A stretch of 64,000 nucleotides of DNA, taken from assembly GCF_014287585.1 (NCBI RefSeq), contig NZ_JACOOJ010000009.1, positions 1 to 64,000 of the forward strand, given 5' to 3'. The translations under genes and the position numbers were made by a program. Source of the DNA: Parabacteroides hominis. Its GTDB lineage: Bacteria; Bacteroidota; Bacteroidia; Bacteroidales; Tannerellaceae. This document shows, piece by piece, positions 9,486 through 18,386 of this stretch (position 1 is the stretch's first letter; every line of letters starts with the position of its first letter). A model generated the notes under the pieces. That model had not been told where the DNA came from and did not search any database. It worked only from the letters and a program-made list of their open reading frames with translations.

Positions 9486-10562
9486 CTATTTCTCTTCATC
9501 AATAATCATACCGCTGCCGAGGCAAAGATGGTGGTCTTTGTCGTAGACCACTCCGTACTGTCCGGGGGCGATTCCCTGGATTTTGTTGTCGGATTCGATG
9601 CGGTAGAGGTCACCGATGCGGCGGATGCGGCCATGTGTGAAGTCCGGCGTGTGGCGGATCTTGAAAGTGATCTCTTTCTCGTCCTCAAACTCTCCCCAGG
9701 GGTCTTCGGTGATAAAATCGAAGCCGTGCAGGTTGATAATCTTGCCGTATTGTGTTTCCGGATCATAACCGTTGGAGACGTAGATGATGTTCCGTTTGAT
9801 GTCTTTCTTGATGACAAACCACGGTCCGCCGCTCAATCCCAAACCCTTGCGTTGCCCGATGGTGTGGAACCAATAGCCGTTGTGCTTGCCAAGCACCTTG
9901 CCGGTTTCCAGCTCGACGATCTTTCCGGTCCGTTTACCCAGGTAGCGCTCGATGAAGTCATTATAATTGATCTTGCCTAAGAAACAGATTCCCTGGCTGT
10001 CTTTCCGTTTGGCACTCGGCAGCTTTTGCTGTTCGGCGATGGCGCGCACTTCGCTTTTCATCAGGTGTCCGATCGGGAACATCAACTTCTGTATCTGCAA
10101 ACGGGTGATCTGGCCGAGGAAGTCGGTCTGGTCCTTCACCGGGTCTTTGGCAGTGGAGAGCCAAACTTTGCCGTCGATCTCGGTCGTGGTGGCATAATGG
10201 CCGGTTGCTATCTTGTCGAAGTCTTTGCCCCATTTCTCCTCGAAACAGCCGAACTTGATGTATTTGTTGCACATCATATCCGGGTTAGGAGTGAGGCCGC
10301 GCTTTACGGAATCGATGGTGTAACTCACCACACGATCCCAATACTCGTCGTGCATGGAGACGATCTCGAACCGGCATCCGTACTTCTTGGCTATATAAGA
10401 GGTGATCTCGATATCTTCTTCGGCGGGGCAGTCTATATATCCGTCTTTGTCTTCCATGCCGATACGGATATAGAAAATGGTAGGATCATATCCTGCCTCT
10501 TTCAACTGGTGGACTACTACGGAGCTGTCGACTCCTCCCGATACTAATGCTGCAATTTCCAT
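9486..10562 (-). CDS. mnmA: tRNA-specific 2-thiouridylase MnmA
   Basis: Adds the 2-thio group to U34 of Lys, Glu and Gln tRNAs, using ATP and a persulfide relay. The PP-loop SGGVDSS is at residues 8-14. The catalytic Cys98 sits in NPDMMCN, and the partner Cys193 in GICFLG forms the transient disulfide. The 358-residue length is normal and the C-terminal barrel domain is complete (ends [10 protein letters not shown]). It has its own promoter box 26 bp upstream. Bacteroidetes often carry more than one MnmA copy, so this may be one of several. Confidence 0.95.
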   Translation of the reverse strand: MEIAALVSGGVDSSVVVHQLKEAGYDPTIFYIRIGMEDKDGYIDCPAEEDIEITSYIAKKYGCRFEIVSMHDEYWDRVVSYTIDSVKRGLTPNPDMMCNKYIKFGCFEEKWGKDFDKIATGHYATTTEIDGKVWLSTAKDPVKDQTDFLGQITRLQIQKLMFPIGHLMKSEVRAIAEQQKLPSAKRKDSQGICFLGKINYNDFIERYLGKRTGKIVELETGKVLGKHNGYWFHTIGQRKGLGLSGGPWFVIKKDIKRNIIYVSNGYDPETQYGKIINLHGFDFITEDPWGEFEDEKEITFKIRHTPDFTHGRIRRIGDLYRIESDNKIQGIAPGQYGVVYDKDHHLCLGSGMIIDEEK

Positions 10563-10587
10563 ATTTTTACGATGAATAAGAATTGTA

Positions 10588-10595
10588 CAAAGGTA
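10588..10595 (-). promoter_or_regulatory. Promoter box of mnmA
   Basis: On the minus strand the bases read TACCTTTG, matching TAnnTTTG, 26 bp before the mnmA ATG. Confidence 0.5.
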
Positions 10596-10605
10596 CGGTA
10601 AATTT

Positions 10606-10890
10606 TTAGATCCCGATATACCCTTTCAGCGCATTCACATAATCCTCGAACGCCTGCTTGCCTACAGGCGTGATCCTGCAGGCCGTACGAGGCTTTTTCC
10701 CGACGAAGCTCTTCTCGACTTCGATATATCCGGCTTCACTCAATTTGTCTATCTGCACACTCAGGTTGCCGGCGGTCGCTTGTGTCTTTTCTTTCAGGTA
10801 GACGAAATCGGCTTCATCAACCGACAAGAGAATGGACATGACCGCAAGCCGGAGCTGGGAATGTAATAATGGATCTAATTCTTTGAACAT
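10606..10890 (-). CDS. Small winged-helix transcriptional regulator
   Basis: A 94-residue DNA-binding protein of the winged-helix type (MarR/ArsR-like, single domain). The pattern [15 protein letters not shown], then a recognition helix around [22 protein letters not shown], then a wing with [17 protein letters not shown] is typical of regulators that pair with small membrane proteins. It overlaps the upstream membrane protein gene by 16 bp, so the two are co-translated and probably act together. The target is not shown by sequence. The palindromic operators at 14.5-14.6 kb are one candidate, but this is a guess. Confidence 0.85.
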   Translation of the reverse strand: MFKELDPLLHSQLRLAVMSILLSVDEADFVYLKEKTQATAGNLSVQIDKLSEAGYIEVEKSFVGKKPRTACRITPVGKQAFEDYVNALKGYIGI

Positions 10891-11465
10891 AGCTGCTTCA
10901 TTTGTTTATTCAGGATATGGCCCGGTATAATCATCATGACGACAAAGATCGCGGCGAAAGCTAATAACCGGTCGGCCCCGTGTATAAATAAGATGGAAAA
11001 GGAGAGTGCAATGCTGACAGATCCGGCTATGACCATCGGCTTATATTTGCTGACACATCCGGAGAGCGTAGTTGCCATCCCCATTAGCAACGGGATGATG
11101 AACAGAATGTCCACCTTTCCGTCGAAAGCGACAAGCGATAGGGCCCAGCCGACAACACCGAACACGAGCCATATCTGGCCGGTGATGCGGTCTATATAGT
11201 TTTTAACTCCTCTTTTCCCGTTTTTGCGGGCGAAATAGAGGGTGATCGGACCGGCAATGGCGGGCAGTGCGAACCATAAATAATTCACCTTGTAAGAACC
11301 GGTCTGCAGGAAAGCATACCAGATGACAATCGCTACTATAACCGTTGTGTATCCCCATGCCAGAAGTGGGTAGGCGGCATAACGGGCTACATTTTCTTGG
11401 GTTTCCCTGATCATCCGGGTAATGAGCTCCAGACTTTCTTTCTCGTTTAATTTTCTGTCTTCCAT
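10875..11465 (-). CDS. Inner-membrane protein partnered with a wHTH regulator
   Basis: A 196-residue hypothetical membrane protein. A charged cytoplasmic head (residues 1-30) is followed by about five hydrophobic segments (near 33-52, 62-78, 95-112, 118-135 and 145-185). I do not recognise a catalytic motif. The 16-bp overlap with the wHTH gene suggests a functional pair in which the membrane protein is either the target or a signal input. A TAnnTTTG box lies upstream, at 11509-11516. Confidence 0.8.
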   Translation of the reverse strand: MEDRKLNEKESLELITRMIRETQENVARYAAYPLLAWGYTTVIVAIVIWYAFLQTGSYKVNYLWFALPAIAGPITLYFARKNGKRGVKNYIDRITGQIWLVFGVVGWALSLVAFDGKVDILFIIPLLMGMATTLSGCVSKYKPMVIAGSVSIALSFSILFIHGADRLLAFAAIFVVMMIIPGHILNKQMKQLCSKN

Positions 11466-11508
11466 GACTTTATTTGTTTTTATTTTGTTCGTATGTATTT
11501 TGTTGATT

Positions 11509-11516
11509 CAAAGATA
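11509..11516 (-). promoter_or_regulatory. Promoter box of the membrane protein/wHTH pair
   Basis: On the minus strand the bases read TATCTTTG, matching TAnnTTTG, 44 bp before the start at 11465. It sits immediately after the receptor gene end, so the pair can be transcribed separately from the receptor. Confidence 0.5.
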
Positions 11517-11517
11517 A

Positions 11518-13896
11518 TTATTTTTCATTGAGCCGGCTTCTTTCGTCGGCCGAACTTCTTTCGATCTTGCTCTTTTTCACTTTCTTCCCGCTGTTGAAGT
11601 TCCATGTCAGGGATATTTTGAAAGTCCGTCCCGAAAGGGCGCTTTCGTACCGGCTGTAAGTTGTGTAGGCATCGATACGGCTGACGAAGGACTGTTGGCG
11701 GTCGAAAATATTGTTGGCGGAAGCCGTCAGAAGGAAACGGTTATCGGCAAACTTCTTGCGCACGGCCAGATTGACCGTATGGCGGGGAGCGACCTCGCTG
11801 TTTCCGGAATAGAGACGGCTTGTCCCGCTGTACTGGACCTCTGCCGTGAAATCCGCCGGCAGCAGAAACGTTGCATTGGCATTGGCAAAGGCCAGATAAT
11901 GCGCTTTGAAAGCTGCCTCTTCCGTCATCCGGATATCCTGCCGCACGCCTACGAAGTTTGCCGTCAGGTTGCACCATGCGGTCGGTTGCATCGGCAGGTT
12001 GATGGCTACGAACCAGTGGTTTTCCGAATGATGGTTCTCGTAGGTGATGTAGGAGATATCCGGATTCCCCGCATCCTGTTTGCAAAACTCCCGGATCAGG
12101 TCGTGGTGGAGGTTTCCGCCGACGGTCAACGTATAGCGGTAGTTATAGACCAATGTCGCACTGAACCTGTTGATATAAGTCGGACGCAGATAGGGGTTCC
12201 CGATCTGGTAACTGTAGTCGGACGTTTGCAACCGGTTCGGGTTCAAGGTGTAGAATGCCGGACGCTCGATGTTGCGGGCATATTGGCCGACCAGCATCCA
12301 CTTTTTCATCCGGTCGAATGCATACGTGGCACTCAGGTTGGGGAAGAAGTCGAAATAGTCACGTTTGATGCGGTCGCTCCGGTCGTCCGTCTGTGTGTAT
12401 TCTCCCCTCAGGCCGGCGATAAGCGACCACTTGCCTGCCTCGGCCGAAAAAGAAGCATACGCACCCATGATGTTCTCCTTGTATTTCAGGCTGTGCCCGT
12501 AGACTGGGTTTTCTTCCCATTCCTGCTGTTGCGACAGGCCGTCATAGCGGGAATAGTCGTCCATAGAAGTATGCGTGTATTTCAGTCCGGCGTTCAGCGA
12601 CAGGTTTTTGTTGAAATATTTCAATCCCGACAGGTCGGATGTGACAATTTCGTAAGTCGCATCCGCATGGCTTCTGTAGAGGCTGTCGTGTTTCAGCATT
12701 TCCGTCTTTTGGGTGACGCTGTAGTCATTATCGCCTTTCGATTTTTTATTTGCATAATCGACGATCAGTTTGATCGCTGAACCTCGATTGTCAATTTTAT
12801 GCAGATAATTCATCGTGGCGGTGACAGTCTGGTATTGGCTTCTCTGTCCGTATTTCCCGTTACTGTTCAGCATGAATTCTCCTTTCGTGAGATTCGTCCG
12901 GCTCCAAGACGGTCCTTTGGCCGTTTGCCGGATGTATTCGATTTCTCCCCCGACACTATTGGCCGTATCTATTTCAAAGATCGCCCCTAAACGTCCCGTC
13001 CCGTAACCGGAGCGGGTGTCGAATCCTGAAAGGCTCGAAAAATGAACAGCTTCCTCCGGGTATTCCCTTTCCGAACTCATCTTGCTTCTGTCATTCGGTG
13101 TGAATATGCCTGAAGCCGCTGCCTGGATGCTCCATTTCCCAATACGTGCATGAAGGCCGGCGGAAGGTAAATACCGGGTTAATGAAGGAGCCAAAACCGT
13201 TCCCATCGAGATATTTCCCTGTACGCCGTTATCCAGCCTGCGCCGGAGGGCGATCCGGATAACTCCGCCCCGCATATTGGCATCATATTCCGCTCCGGCA
13301 ATCGGGATCACTTCGATCCGCCTGATATCCTCGGATTTCAGTGAACGCAGGTAGGAAAGCAGTTCTTCTCCGCTCAACTTGATTTCCCGGTTGTCCACAA
13401 ACACCTTGGTCCCCGATGCTCCATTGATGGAAATGTTCTCGTCGGTCAGCCATACGCCCGGTGCTTGCGATAACAATTCCGTCCCGTCTTTACCGCTGGC
13501 AGGGGAGACGTTGACGACAAAGCGGTCTGCTTTCCGCTCGATGTTAGGAGCTTGCACTACCACTTCTTTCAATGCATAGGTTGAAGTCTCCAATATAAAT
13601 GCCTCGCGTGTGTCGGCAGATAGCCGGATTGACTTGTGTATCGTTTCAAAGCCTATACATTGAATAATGAGTGTGTAGGCTCCTGTGTCGGCTTTCAATG
13701 CAAAGTTTCCGATACTGTCGGTTACGCCTCCGGCTATTTGATCGCCGTTCCGCAGTAGAACGACGGTCGCATAGTCCACCGCTTCCCCTTGATGGTTTTG
13801 TATATGGCCGCCGTATACTGTCGTATTCGTCTGGCCATATACGTGAACGGAGAGAGTCGCCACCGTTAGCAGGATCAGGACTGATACCCGTTTCAT
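11518..13896 (-). CDS. TonB-dependent receptor-like outer-membrane protein
   Basis: Outer-membrane protein of 792 residues. It has a signal peptide (1-22, ending VHVYGQ), a CarboxypepD_reg-like domain (about 25-110), a plug-like domain (about 115-225) and a beta-barrel of the OMP_b-brl_3 type for the rest. The C-terminal strand KISLTWNFN is followed by an unusual charged tail of about 25 residues (KKVKKSKIERSSADERSRLNEK). It probably binds a ligand at the surface, but the ligand is unknown. It is the last gene of a three-gene unit with the DUF2141 and 2TM genes, 4 bp from the former. Confidence 0.87.
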   Translation of the reverse strand: MKRVSVLILLTVATLSVHVYGQTNTTVYGGHIQNHQGEAVDYATVVLLRNGDQIAGGVTDSIGNFALKADTGAYTLIIQCIGFETIHKSIRLSADTREAFILETSTYALKEVVVQAPNIERKADRFVVNVSPASGKDGTELLSQAPGVWLTDENISINGASGTKVFVDNREIKLSGEELLSYLRSLKSEDIRRIEVIPIAGAEYDANMRGGVIRIALRRRLDNGVQGNISMGTVLAPSLTRYLPSAGLHARIGKWSIQAAASGIFTPNDRSKMSSEREYPEEAVHFSSLSGFDTRSGYGTGRLGAIFEIDTANSVGGEIEYIRQTAKGPSWSRTNLTKGEFMLNSNGKYGQRSQYQTVTATMNYLHKIDNRGSAIKLIVDYANKKSKGDNDYSVTQKTEMLKHDSLYRSHADATYEIVTSDLSGLKYFNKNLSLNAGLKYTHTSMDDYSRYDGLSQQQEWEENPVYGHSLKYKENIMGAYASFSAEAGKWSLIAGLRGEYTQTDDRSDRIKRDYFDFFPNLSATYAFDRMKKWMLVGQYARNIERPAFYTLNPNRLQTSDYSYQIGNPYLRPTYINRFSATLVYNYRYTLTVGGNLHHDLIREFCKQDAGNPDISYITYENHHSENHWFVAINLPMQPTAWCNLTANFVGVRQDIRMTEEAAFKAHYLAFANANATFLLPADFTAEVQYSGTSRLYSGNSEVAPRHTVNLAVRKKFADNRFLLTASANNIFDRQQSFVSRIDAYTTYSRYESALSGRTFKISLTWNFNSGKKVKKSKIERSSADERSRLNEK

Positions 13897-13900
13897 GACT

Positions 13901-14275
13901 TTATTCGTGAGTCGGGTAGTACAATTTCAGGCTGACGGTCTCTTCGTCCTGTTTAGGTTTACAGCTTTTCATCGCGTAACCCTCGACTGGCTTTTTATCT
14001 TCAGAGAAATCCATTTTCCAATTGTCGTTTTCGTCATGAAAAACAGACAGGTCGAATTCATCCCATTCCACATTTTCCAGTTTGATGACAGCGGTTCCCT
14101 TTTCGGCTTTAGCCATTCCATAAACCGGTTTGCTTTCTTTTCCCTGTTGAGCCATCACCAGGATGTTCCCTTTTTCACCCCGGATATTGCTGACCTTCAC
14201 GATGATGGTGCGGGCTATTACCGAACTGCAACTGAAAATCAGGGCCAATATGCTTGTTATAATAATACGTTTCAT
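13901..14275 (-). CDS. DUF2141 exported protein
   Basis: A 124-residue exported protein: a signal peptide (1-21), then a single small beta domain of the DUF2141 type with motifs NIRGEKGNILVMAQ and SVFHDENDNWKMDF. Function of the family is unknown. Its start overlaps the upstream 2TM gene stop by 4 bp (14272-14275), and the receptor gene follows after 4 bp, so the three form one translationally linked operon. Confidence 0.85.
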   Translation of the reverse strand: MKRIIITSILALIFSCSSVIARTIIVKVSNIRGEKGNILVMAQQGKESKPVYGMAKAEKGTAVIKLENVEWDEFDLSVFHDENDNWKMDFSEDKKPVEGYAMKSCKPKQDEETVSLKLYYPTHE

Positions 14276-14496
14276 TTTTTTTCCTCCTCTTGTTTGATAA
14301 AATACTGACTAATGATGTTTAAACTCAGATCCAATCCCCAGCCGGCGACTACCCATACAAACCACCAGTAAGATGGATTTGTGATATAGTTGACTACTGC
14401 AAGGAAACTGCATACTACGATATATCTCAGGATATTCATTTTCATCTGTGCTGATAATGAACAGTCTCTTTTGTTTGTCTCTGCTGTTGCTTCCAT
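14272..14496 (-). CDS. Small 2TM-domain membrane protein
   Basis: A 74-residue protein with two membrane helices (about 22-40 and 45-62) separated by the short turn TNPSYWW, as in the 2TM domain family. It is the first gene of the operon with the DUF2141 and receptor genes. The promoter region upstream has a TAnnTTTG box, two palindromic operators and an attenuator-like hairpin, so expression is likely tightly controlled. No function is known. Confidence 0.75.
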   Translation of the reverse strand: MEATAETNKRDCSLSAQMKMNILRYIVVCSFLAVVNYITNPSYWWFVWVVAGWGLDLSLNIISQYFIKQEEEKK

Positions 14497-14527
14497 TTTT
14501 GACTTCTTTTTAAGTTTGATGTAAATA

Positions 14528-14625
14528 AGTTTATATTGTAAACCATATATGGATTAAAAAAGTGCAAGGAGCTGCGCGTTTCTCACTTGCACGCTGCAAA
14601 TATAAAATGGTTTATAGTATAAACC
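14528..14625 (-). promoter_or_regulatory. Regulated promoter with two palindromic operators
   Basis: The -7 box TATATTTG (minus strand) lies at 14597-14604. A perfect dyad GGTTTATA-G-TATAAACC sits at 14609-14625, in the spacer just upstream of that box. A second copy, AGTTTATATTGTAAACC, at 14528-14544 in the leader matches 14 of 17 positions. Their centres are 81 bp apart, which would allow a repressor to block or loop the promoter. Confidence 0.6.
14555..14592 (-). terminator. Attenuator-like hairpin in the 2TM operon leader
   Basis: GTGCAAG (14562-14568) pairs with CTTGCAC (14586-14592). On the minus strand the stem is followed directly by TTTTTT. It begins at about the predicted transcript start and ends 60 bp before the 2TM gene, so it could stop transcription early. 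Confidence 0.45.
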
Positions 14626-14783
14626 AAATAAAATGGGAAAAACTTTTTATTTTTTCCGTTCTGAAAAAAACGTGTAGTTTTAGTAACCGATCGTAACCAT
14701 AATAGAATAATGGCGAAATGTTTTATAAAGGTTTACCGCATGGGAAGCTGATTCAAAATCCGATATCGTTCAAATAGGATTTT

Positions 14784-14936
14784 GCCGGCATGTATTTTCT
14801 TTTACCCGGCAGGTAAATCCGGATTTTGCCGGCAGATAATCGTTTGTCGATAATCATCGGCAGGCCTGCCCACAATTGTCGGCAGGTTTGCTCACAACTA
14901 TCGGCAGGCTTGTCGACAATTGTCGGCAGGCAGCCG
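14784..14936. repeat. 22-bp tandem repeat array 1
   Basis: Three exact-period 22-bp units occupy 14857-14922, followed by a partial fourth. Upstream, degenerate copies of the core CGGCA recur at 14786, 14807 and 14830, giving seven copies in all with spacings of 21, 23, 28, 22, 22 and 22 bp. Units hold GC-rich palindromes (GGCAGGCCTGCC) alternating with AT-rich ones (CGACAATTGTCG). It fills much of the 545-bp gap between the 2TM operon and the DPP III promoter; the rest of that gap (about 14630-14783) is AT-rich without a gene. Confidence 0.85.
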
Positions 14937-14985
14937 CTCTGATGCGAATATACAAAATAATTCGATACATTTCCCGAAATATCTG

Positions 14986-14993
14986 TACCTTTG
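14986..14993 (+). promoter_or_regulatory. Promoter box of the DPP III gene
   Basis: TACCTTTG matches TAnnTTTG, 48 bp before the ATG, and begins 50 bp after the end of the 22-bp repeat array. Confidence 0.55.
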
Positions 14994-15041
14994 CGAAACG
15001 GCCTTTTTAATAATAATATAGGAAAAGCTAAGAGTTAGTAT

Positions 15042-17105
15042 ATGAGAAATATAATGTTATCGCTTATGACTGCAATGGCTATGACTGCCTGTACGGGGCA
15101 GAAGGTAGAGACACACGACCGTGCGTCTCTACAGGATGATTTCAATTATGTCGTGGATCAGTTTGCTGATCTTCAGATACTGCGTTATCAGGTTCCGGGA
15201 TTCGAATCCCTTTCTTTGAAGCAGAAACAATTATTATATCATTTGTCGGAAGCCGCCCAGATGGGCCGGGATATCCTGTTCGACCAGAACTGTCGTTATA
15301 ACCTGCCGATCCGCCGTACGCTGGAGGCTGTTTATATCGGCTATAAGGGAGATCGCACAGATCCGCAGTTTATAGCTTTGGAAACCTATCTGAAACGGGT
15401 TTGGTTTGCCAACGGCATCCATCACCATTATGCGGAAGATAAATTCGTCCCCGGCTTTACTCCCGAATTTTTCCGGACTTGCGTCTCCGGGGTTGAGGCT
15501 TCTGCACTTCCGCTCCGTGAAGGGCAGACGGTGGAACAGTTTGTCGCCGAGATCAGCCCTGTGATTTTTGATCCGGGTGTGATGGCGAAACGTACGGTGC
15601 AAAGTGGCGATGTCGACCTGATCCGGGCTTCGGCCAACAATTATTATGGCGAAGGAGTTACCCAGGAAGAAGTCGAGGATTTCTATGCCCGGATGAAAGC
15701 TGGGAAAGATACGATTTCTCCGATCTCGTACGGCTTGAACAGTCGTCTGGTAAAAGAGAACGGCAAGCTGGTCGAAAAAGTGTGGAAAGTAGGCGGCCTG
15801 TATTCTCCGGCAATCGAAAAGATCGTGTCGGAATTGCAGAAAGCCGTGGCTTTTGCCGAGAACGATGCACAAAAAGCAATCATCGGGAAACTGATCGATT
15901 ATTATCAGACCGGCGACCTGAAAACCTTTGATGCCTATTCGATCCTGTGGGTGGAAGATACGGCTTCGGATGTCGACTTTGTAAACGGCTTTATCGAAAC
16001 ATACGGTGATCCGTTAGGGATGAAAGCAAGCTGGGAATCGACCGTGAACTTTATAAACAAGGAGGCGACGAAGCGGACGAAAGTGATCAGCGACAATGCA
16101 CAATGGTTCGAAGATCATTCTCCGGTAGATAAACGGTTTAAGAAAGAAAAGGTAAAAGGAGTCAGTGCCAAAGTGATTACGGTTTCCATGTTGGGAGGCG
16201 ATTGCTATCCGGCAACCCCGATCGGCATAAACCTGCCGAATGCCGACTGGATCCGACGCGATCATGGTTCGAAATCCGTTACGATCGAGAATATCACCGA
16301 GGCATACGACAGAGCTTCGCAGGGCAATGGCTTCAATGAAGAATTTGTCTGGAGCGACAAGGAGCGCGAGGGATTGAAGAAATACGGATTTATCACCGAT
16401 AATCTGCATACCGATTTGCATGAATGTCTGGGACATGGTTCCGGCAGATTGCTTCCCGATACCGATCCGGATGCTTTGAAGGCATACAGTTCGACATTGG
16501 AAGAGGCACGTGCCGATCTCTTCGGTTTGTACTATCTCGGAGATGCCAAGCTGGTGGAGCTCGGACTTGTGCCGGATGCGGAGGCTTATAAGGCCGAATA
16601 CTATAAATATATAATGAATGGCCTGATGACGCAGCTGGTCCGGATCGAGCAAGGCAAGAATGTCGAAGAAGCCCACATGCGTAACCGCCAACTGATTGCC
16701 AAATGGGTATATGAAAAAGGAAAGGCCGATAACGTGATCGAACTGAAACAGCGGGATGGCAAGACATACGTGGTTGTGGGTGACTATGCCAAGCTGCGCG
16801 AACTGTTCGGAACTTTGCTGGCGGAAGTGCAGCGTATCAAGAGCGAAGGCGATTTTGCCGCCGGAAAGAAACTGGTGGAAGAATATGCCGTAAAGGTCGA
16901 TCCGGCTCTTCATGCCGAAGTGCTTGAACGTTATGCCAAGCTGAACCTGGCTCCGTATAAGGGATTTGTGAATCCGGTGATGAAGGAAGTGAAGAATGAC
17001 AAGGGAGAAGTGACGGATATCGTGCTGGATTATACCGAAGGCTATGCCGATCAGATGCTGCGCTACAGCAAGGAGTATTCGTTTTTACCCTCTTATAATG
17101 AATAA
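15042..17105 (+). CDS. Dipeptidyl-peptidase III (M49 family)
   Basis: Zinc exopeptidase that removes dipeptides from peptide N-termini. The zinc motif HECLGH spans residues 460-465, as in other Bacteroidetes DPP III. The second zinc/acid motif EEARAD follows at 487-492. The first 17 residues (MRNIMLSLMTAMAMTAC) form a lipoprotein-type signal peptide with Cys17 as lipid site, so the enzyme is probably anchored in the periplasm or outer membrane rather than cytosolic. Length of 687 is normal. It precedes the DNA alkylation repair gene by 8 bp, which indicates co-transcription. Confidence 0.95.
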   Translation: MRNIMLSLMTAMAMTACTGQKVETHDRASLQDDFNYVVDQFADLQILRYQVPGFESLSLKQKQLLYHLSEAAQMGRDILFDQNCRYNLPIRRTLEAVYIGYKGDRTDPQFIALETYLKRVWFANGIHHHYAEDKFVPGFTPEFFRTCVSGVEASALPLREGQTVEQFVAEISPVIFDPGVMAKRTVQSGDVDLIRASANNYYGEGVTQEEVEDFYARMKAGKDTISPISYGLNSRLVKENGKLVEKVWKVGGLYSPAIEKIVSELQKAVAFAENDAQKAIIGKLIDYYQTGDLKTFDAYSILWVEDTASDVDFVNGFIETYGDPLGMKASWESTVNFINKEATKRTKVISDNAQWFEDHSPVDKRFKKEKVKGVSAKVITVSMLGGDCYPATPIGINLPNADWIRRDHGSKSVTIENITEAYDRASQGNGFNEEFVWSDKEREGLKKYGFITDNLHTDLHECLGHGSGRLLPDTDPDALKAYSSTLEEARADLFGLYYLGDAKLVELGLVPDAEAYKAEYYKYIMNGLMTQLVRIEQGKNVEEAHMRNRQLIAKWVYEKGKADNVIELKQRDGKTYVVVGDYAKLRELFGTLLAEVQRIKSEGDFAAGKKLVEEYAVKVDPALHAEVLERYAKLNLAPYKGFVNPVMKEVKNDKGEVTDIVLDYTEGYADQMLRYSKEYSFLPSYNE

Positions 17106-17113
17106 TAAAGCGT

Positions 17114-17797
17114 ATGTTACAGGATGAATTAAAAGAAATACGAACCCAGCTCCGCTTGGCGATGAATGGTGTGATCTCTACCAGCATGCGCGAGAAAGGC
17201 ATCGTCTATAAATTGAATTTCGGTGTTTCTCTGCCTGAAATCAAGCAGATTGCCGCCACTCATAAACCGGATTCCGAGTTGGCTGCCGCCTTATGGAAAG
17301 AAGATATTCGTGAATTCAAGATACTGGCTTCTCTCTTGCAGCCGGTGGACGAGTTCTCGTCACAAAAGGCGGGGCAATGGGTGAAGGAAATACCTTATTT
17401 GGAAATTGCGGAGCAGTGCAGCCATAATTTGTTTTATAAGTTGCCGGATGTGGAGAACCTGCTGCTTGGGCTGATTTTTAATGTGGAAGACGAATATGCA
17501 CGTACGGTGGCTTATCTTGTCTGGGCTGAACTGTTTAAGGAAGGAAAAGAACTGATTGCACCGGTGAGGGCCGCATTTATCGTGGAATGTATGCGGACGA
17601 TTGCCTGGCCTGATTTCGGGGCGTCCTTCAAAGAAAAGCAGGCTGCGGTAAAAGCCATGAAATTTTATGGAAGGCAGTCGGCTGAACGGGCGCGGCAAAT
17701 GTTGGGAGGGTTCGAAGAATTCCCTGAATTCATGAAGACGCCCGAAGGGCAGGAAATATATAATGATTTAAAATTTGAATTTGAATATTGCCGTTAA
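17114..17797 (+). CDS. DNA alkylation repair protein, AlkD-like
   Basis: A 227-residue HEAT-like repeat protein of the DNA alkylation repair family (AlkD-related glycosylases that excise N3- and N7-alkylated bases). All-helical pattern with the family-like segments NFGVSLPEIKQIA, ALWKEDIREFKILAS and ECMRTIAWPDFG. It follows the DPP III gene after 8 bp and probably shares its promoter. Catalytic activity is inferred from family only; some members have lost it. A weak inverted repeat (AGAGCCT/AGGCTCT, 17797-17840) follows the gene. Confidence 0.85.
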   Translation: MLQDELKEIRTQLRLAMNGVISTSMREKGIVYKLNFGVSLPEIKQIAATHKPDSELAAALWKEDIREFKILASLLQPVDEFSSQKAGQWVKEIPYLEIAEQCSHNLFYKLPDVENLLLGLIFNVEDEYARTVAYLVWAELFKEGKELIAPVRAAFIVECMRTIAWPDFGASFKEKQAAVKAMKFYGRQSAERARQMLGGFEEFPEFMKTPEGQEIYNDLKFEFEYCR

Positions 17798-17867
17798 GAG
17801 CCTATGTGAAAATTAGCTCGGGAAAATTTAAACAGGCTCTAAGGCTTTGCGTTTAAAATAAATGCGC

Positions 17868-17875
17868 TAACTTTG
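17868..17875 (+). promoter_or_regulatory. Promoter box of the Fur-family gene and purA
   Basis: TAACTTTG matches TAnnTTTG, 28 bp before the ATG at 17903. Its position rules out a TTG start at 17873, which would lie inside the promoter. Confidence 0.6.
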
Positions 17876-17902
17876 TCGGTCGCGTGGAGTCGCAACTTGA
17901 AG

Positions 17903-18361
17903 ATGGATGCAAAAAAGTACACAGAGATGCAAGACCTGTTCACCAGGTATCTTGCCGAGAAAAAACTACGGAAGACTGAGGAACGATATGCTATATTGGA
18001 ATGTATATGCAGTTTCCCCGGTCATTTCGATATATGTTTGCTTCATCAGAAACTGGAGGAAATGAATTTTCATGTCAGTCGGGCTACTGTTTATAATACG
18101 CTTGATGTATTGGTAGACAGCGGTATGATTGTGCGCCATCAGTTGACTTCCCAGGCTGTACAGTATGAATTGCGGATGTTAGCGGAGACCCATTCGCATC
18201 TGATCTGTACGAAATGCGGAGCGATCCGGGAGCTGAAGGATGCAACTTTGAAAAAAGATGTAGACAATTTGAAGGTGACACGTTTCACTCCGGAATATCA
18301 TGCGCTTTATATTTACGGCTTGTGCAGTAAATGTAAATACCGGCTTCAGCGGAAGAAATAA
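17903..18361 (+). CDS. Fur-family metal-responsive regulator
   Basis: A 152-residue Fur superfamily repressor. The N-terminal winged helix covers about residues 10-85 (MNFHVSRATVYNTLDVLVDSGMI). The dimer domain holds HSHLICTKCG and a C-terminal CSKCKYR; together these give the two CxxC structural zinc pairs. Whether it senses Fe, Zn or peroxide (Fur, Zur or PerR type) cannot be decided from sequence alone. The start at 17903 was chosen because the promoter box covers the earlier TTG. It precedes purA by 25 bp, so the two are likely one operon. Confidence 0.9.
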   Translation: MDAKKYTEMQDLFTRYLAEKKLRKTEERYAILECICSFPGHFDICLLHQKLEEMNFHVSRATVYNTLDVLVDSGMIVRHQLTSQAVQYELRMLAETHSHLICTKCGAIRELKDATLKKDVDNLKVTRFTPEYHALYIYGLCSKCKYRLQRKK

Positions 18362-18386
18362 GAATATTAACATCTATAATATATAA

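Noticed and set aside
11695..12780. 361-codon plus-strand frame opposite the receptor gene
   Set aside because: The receptor on the minus strand has domains and operon context; the opposite frame has low-complexity composition and no known motif.
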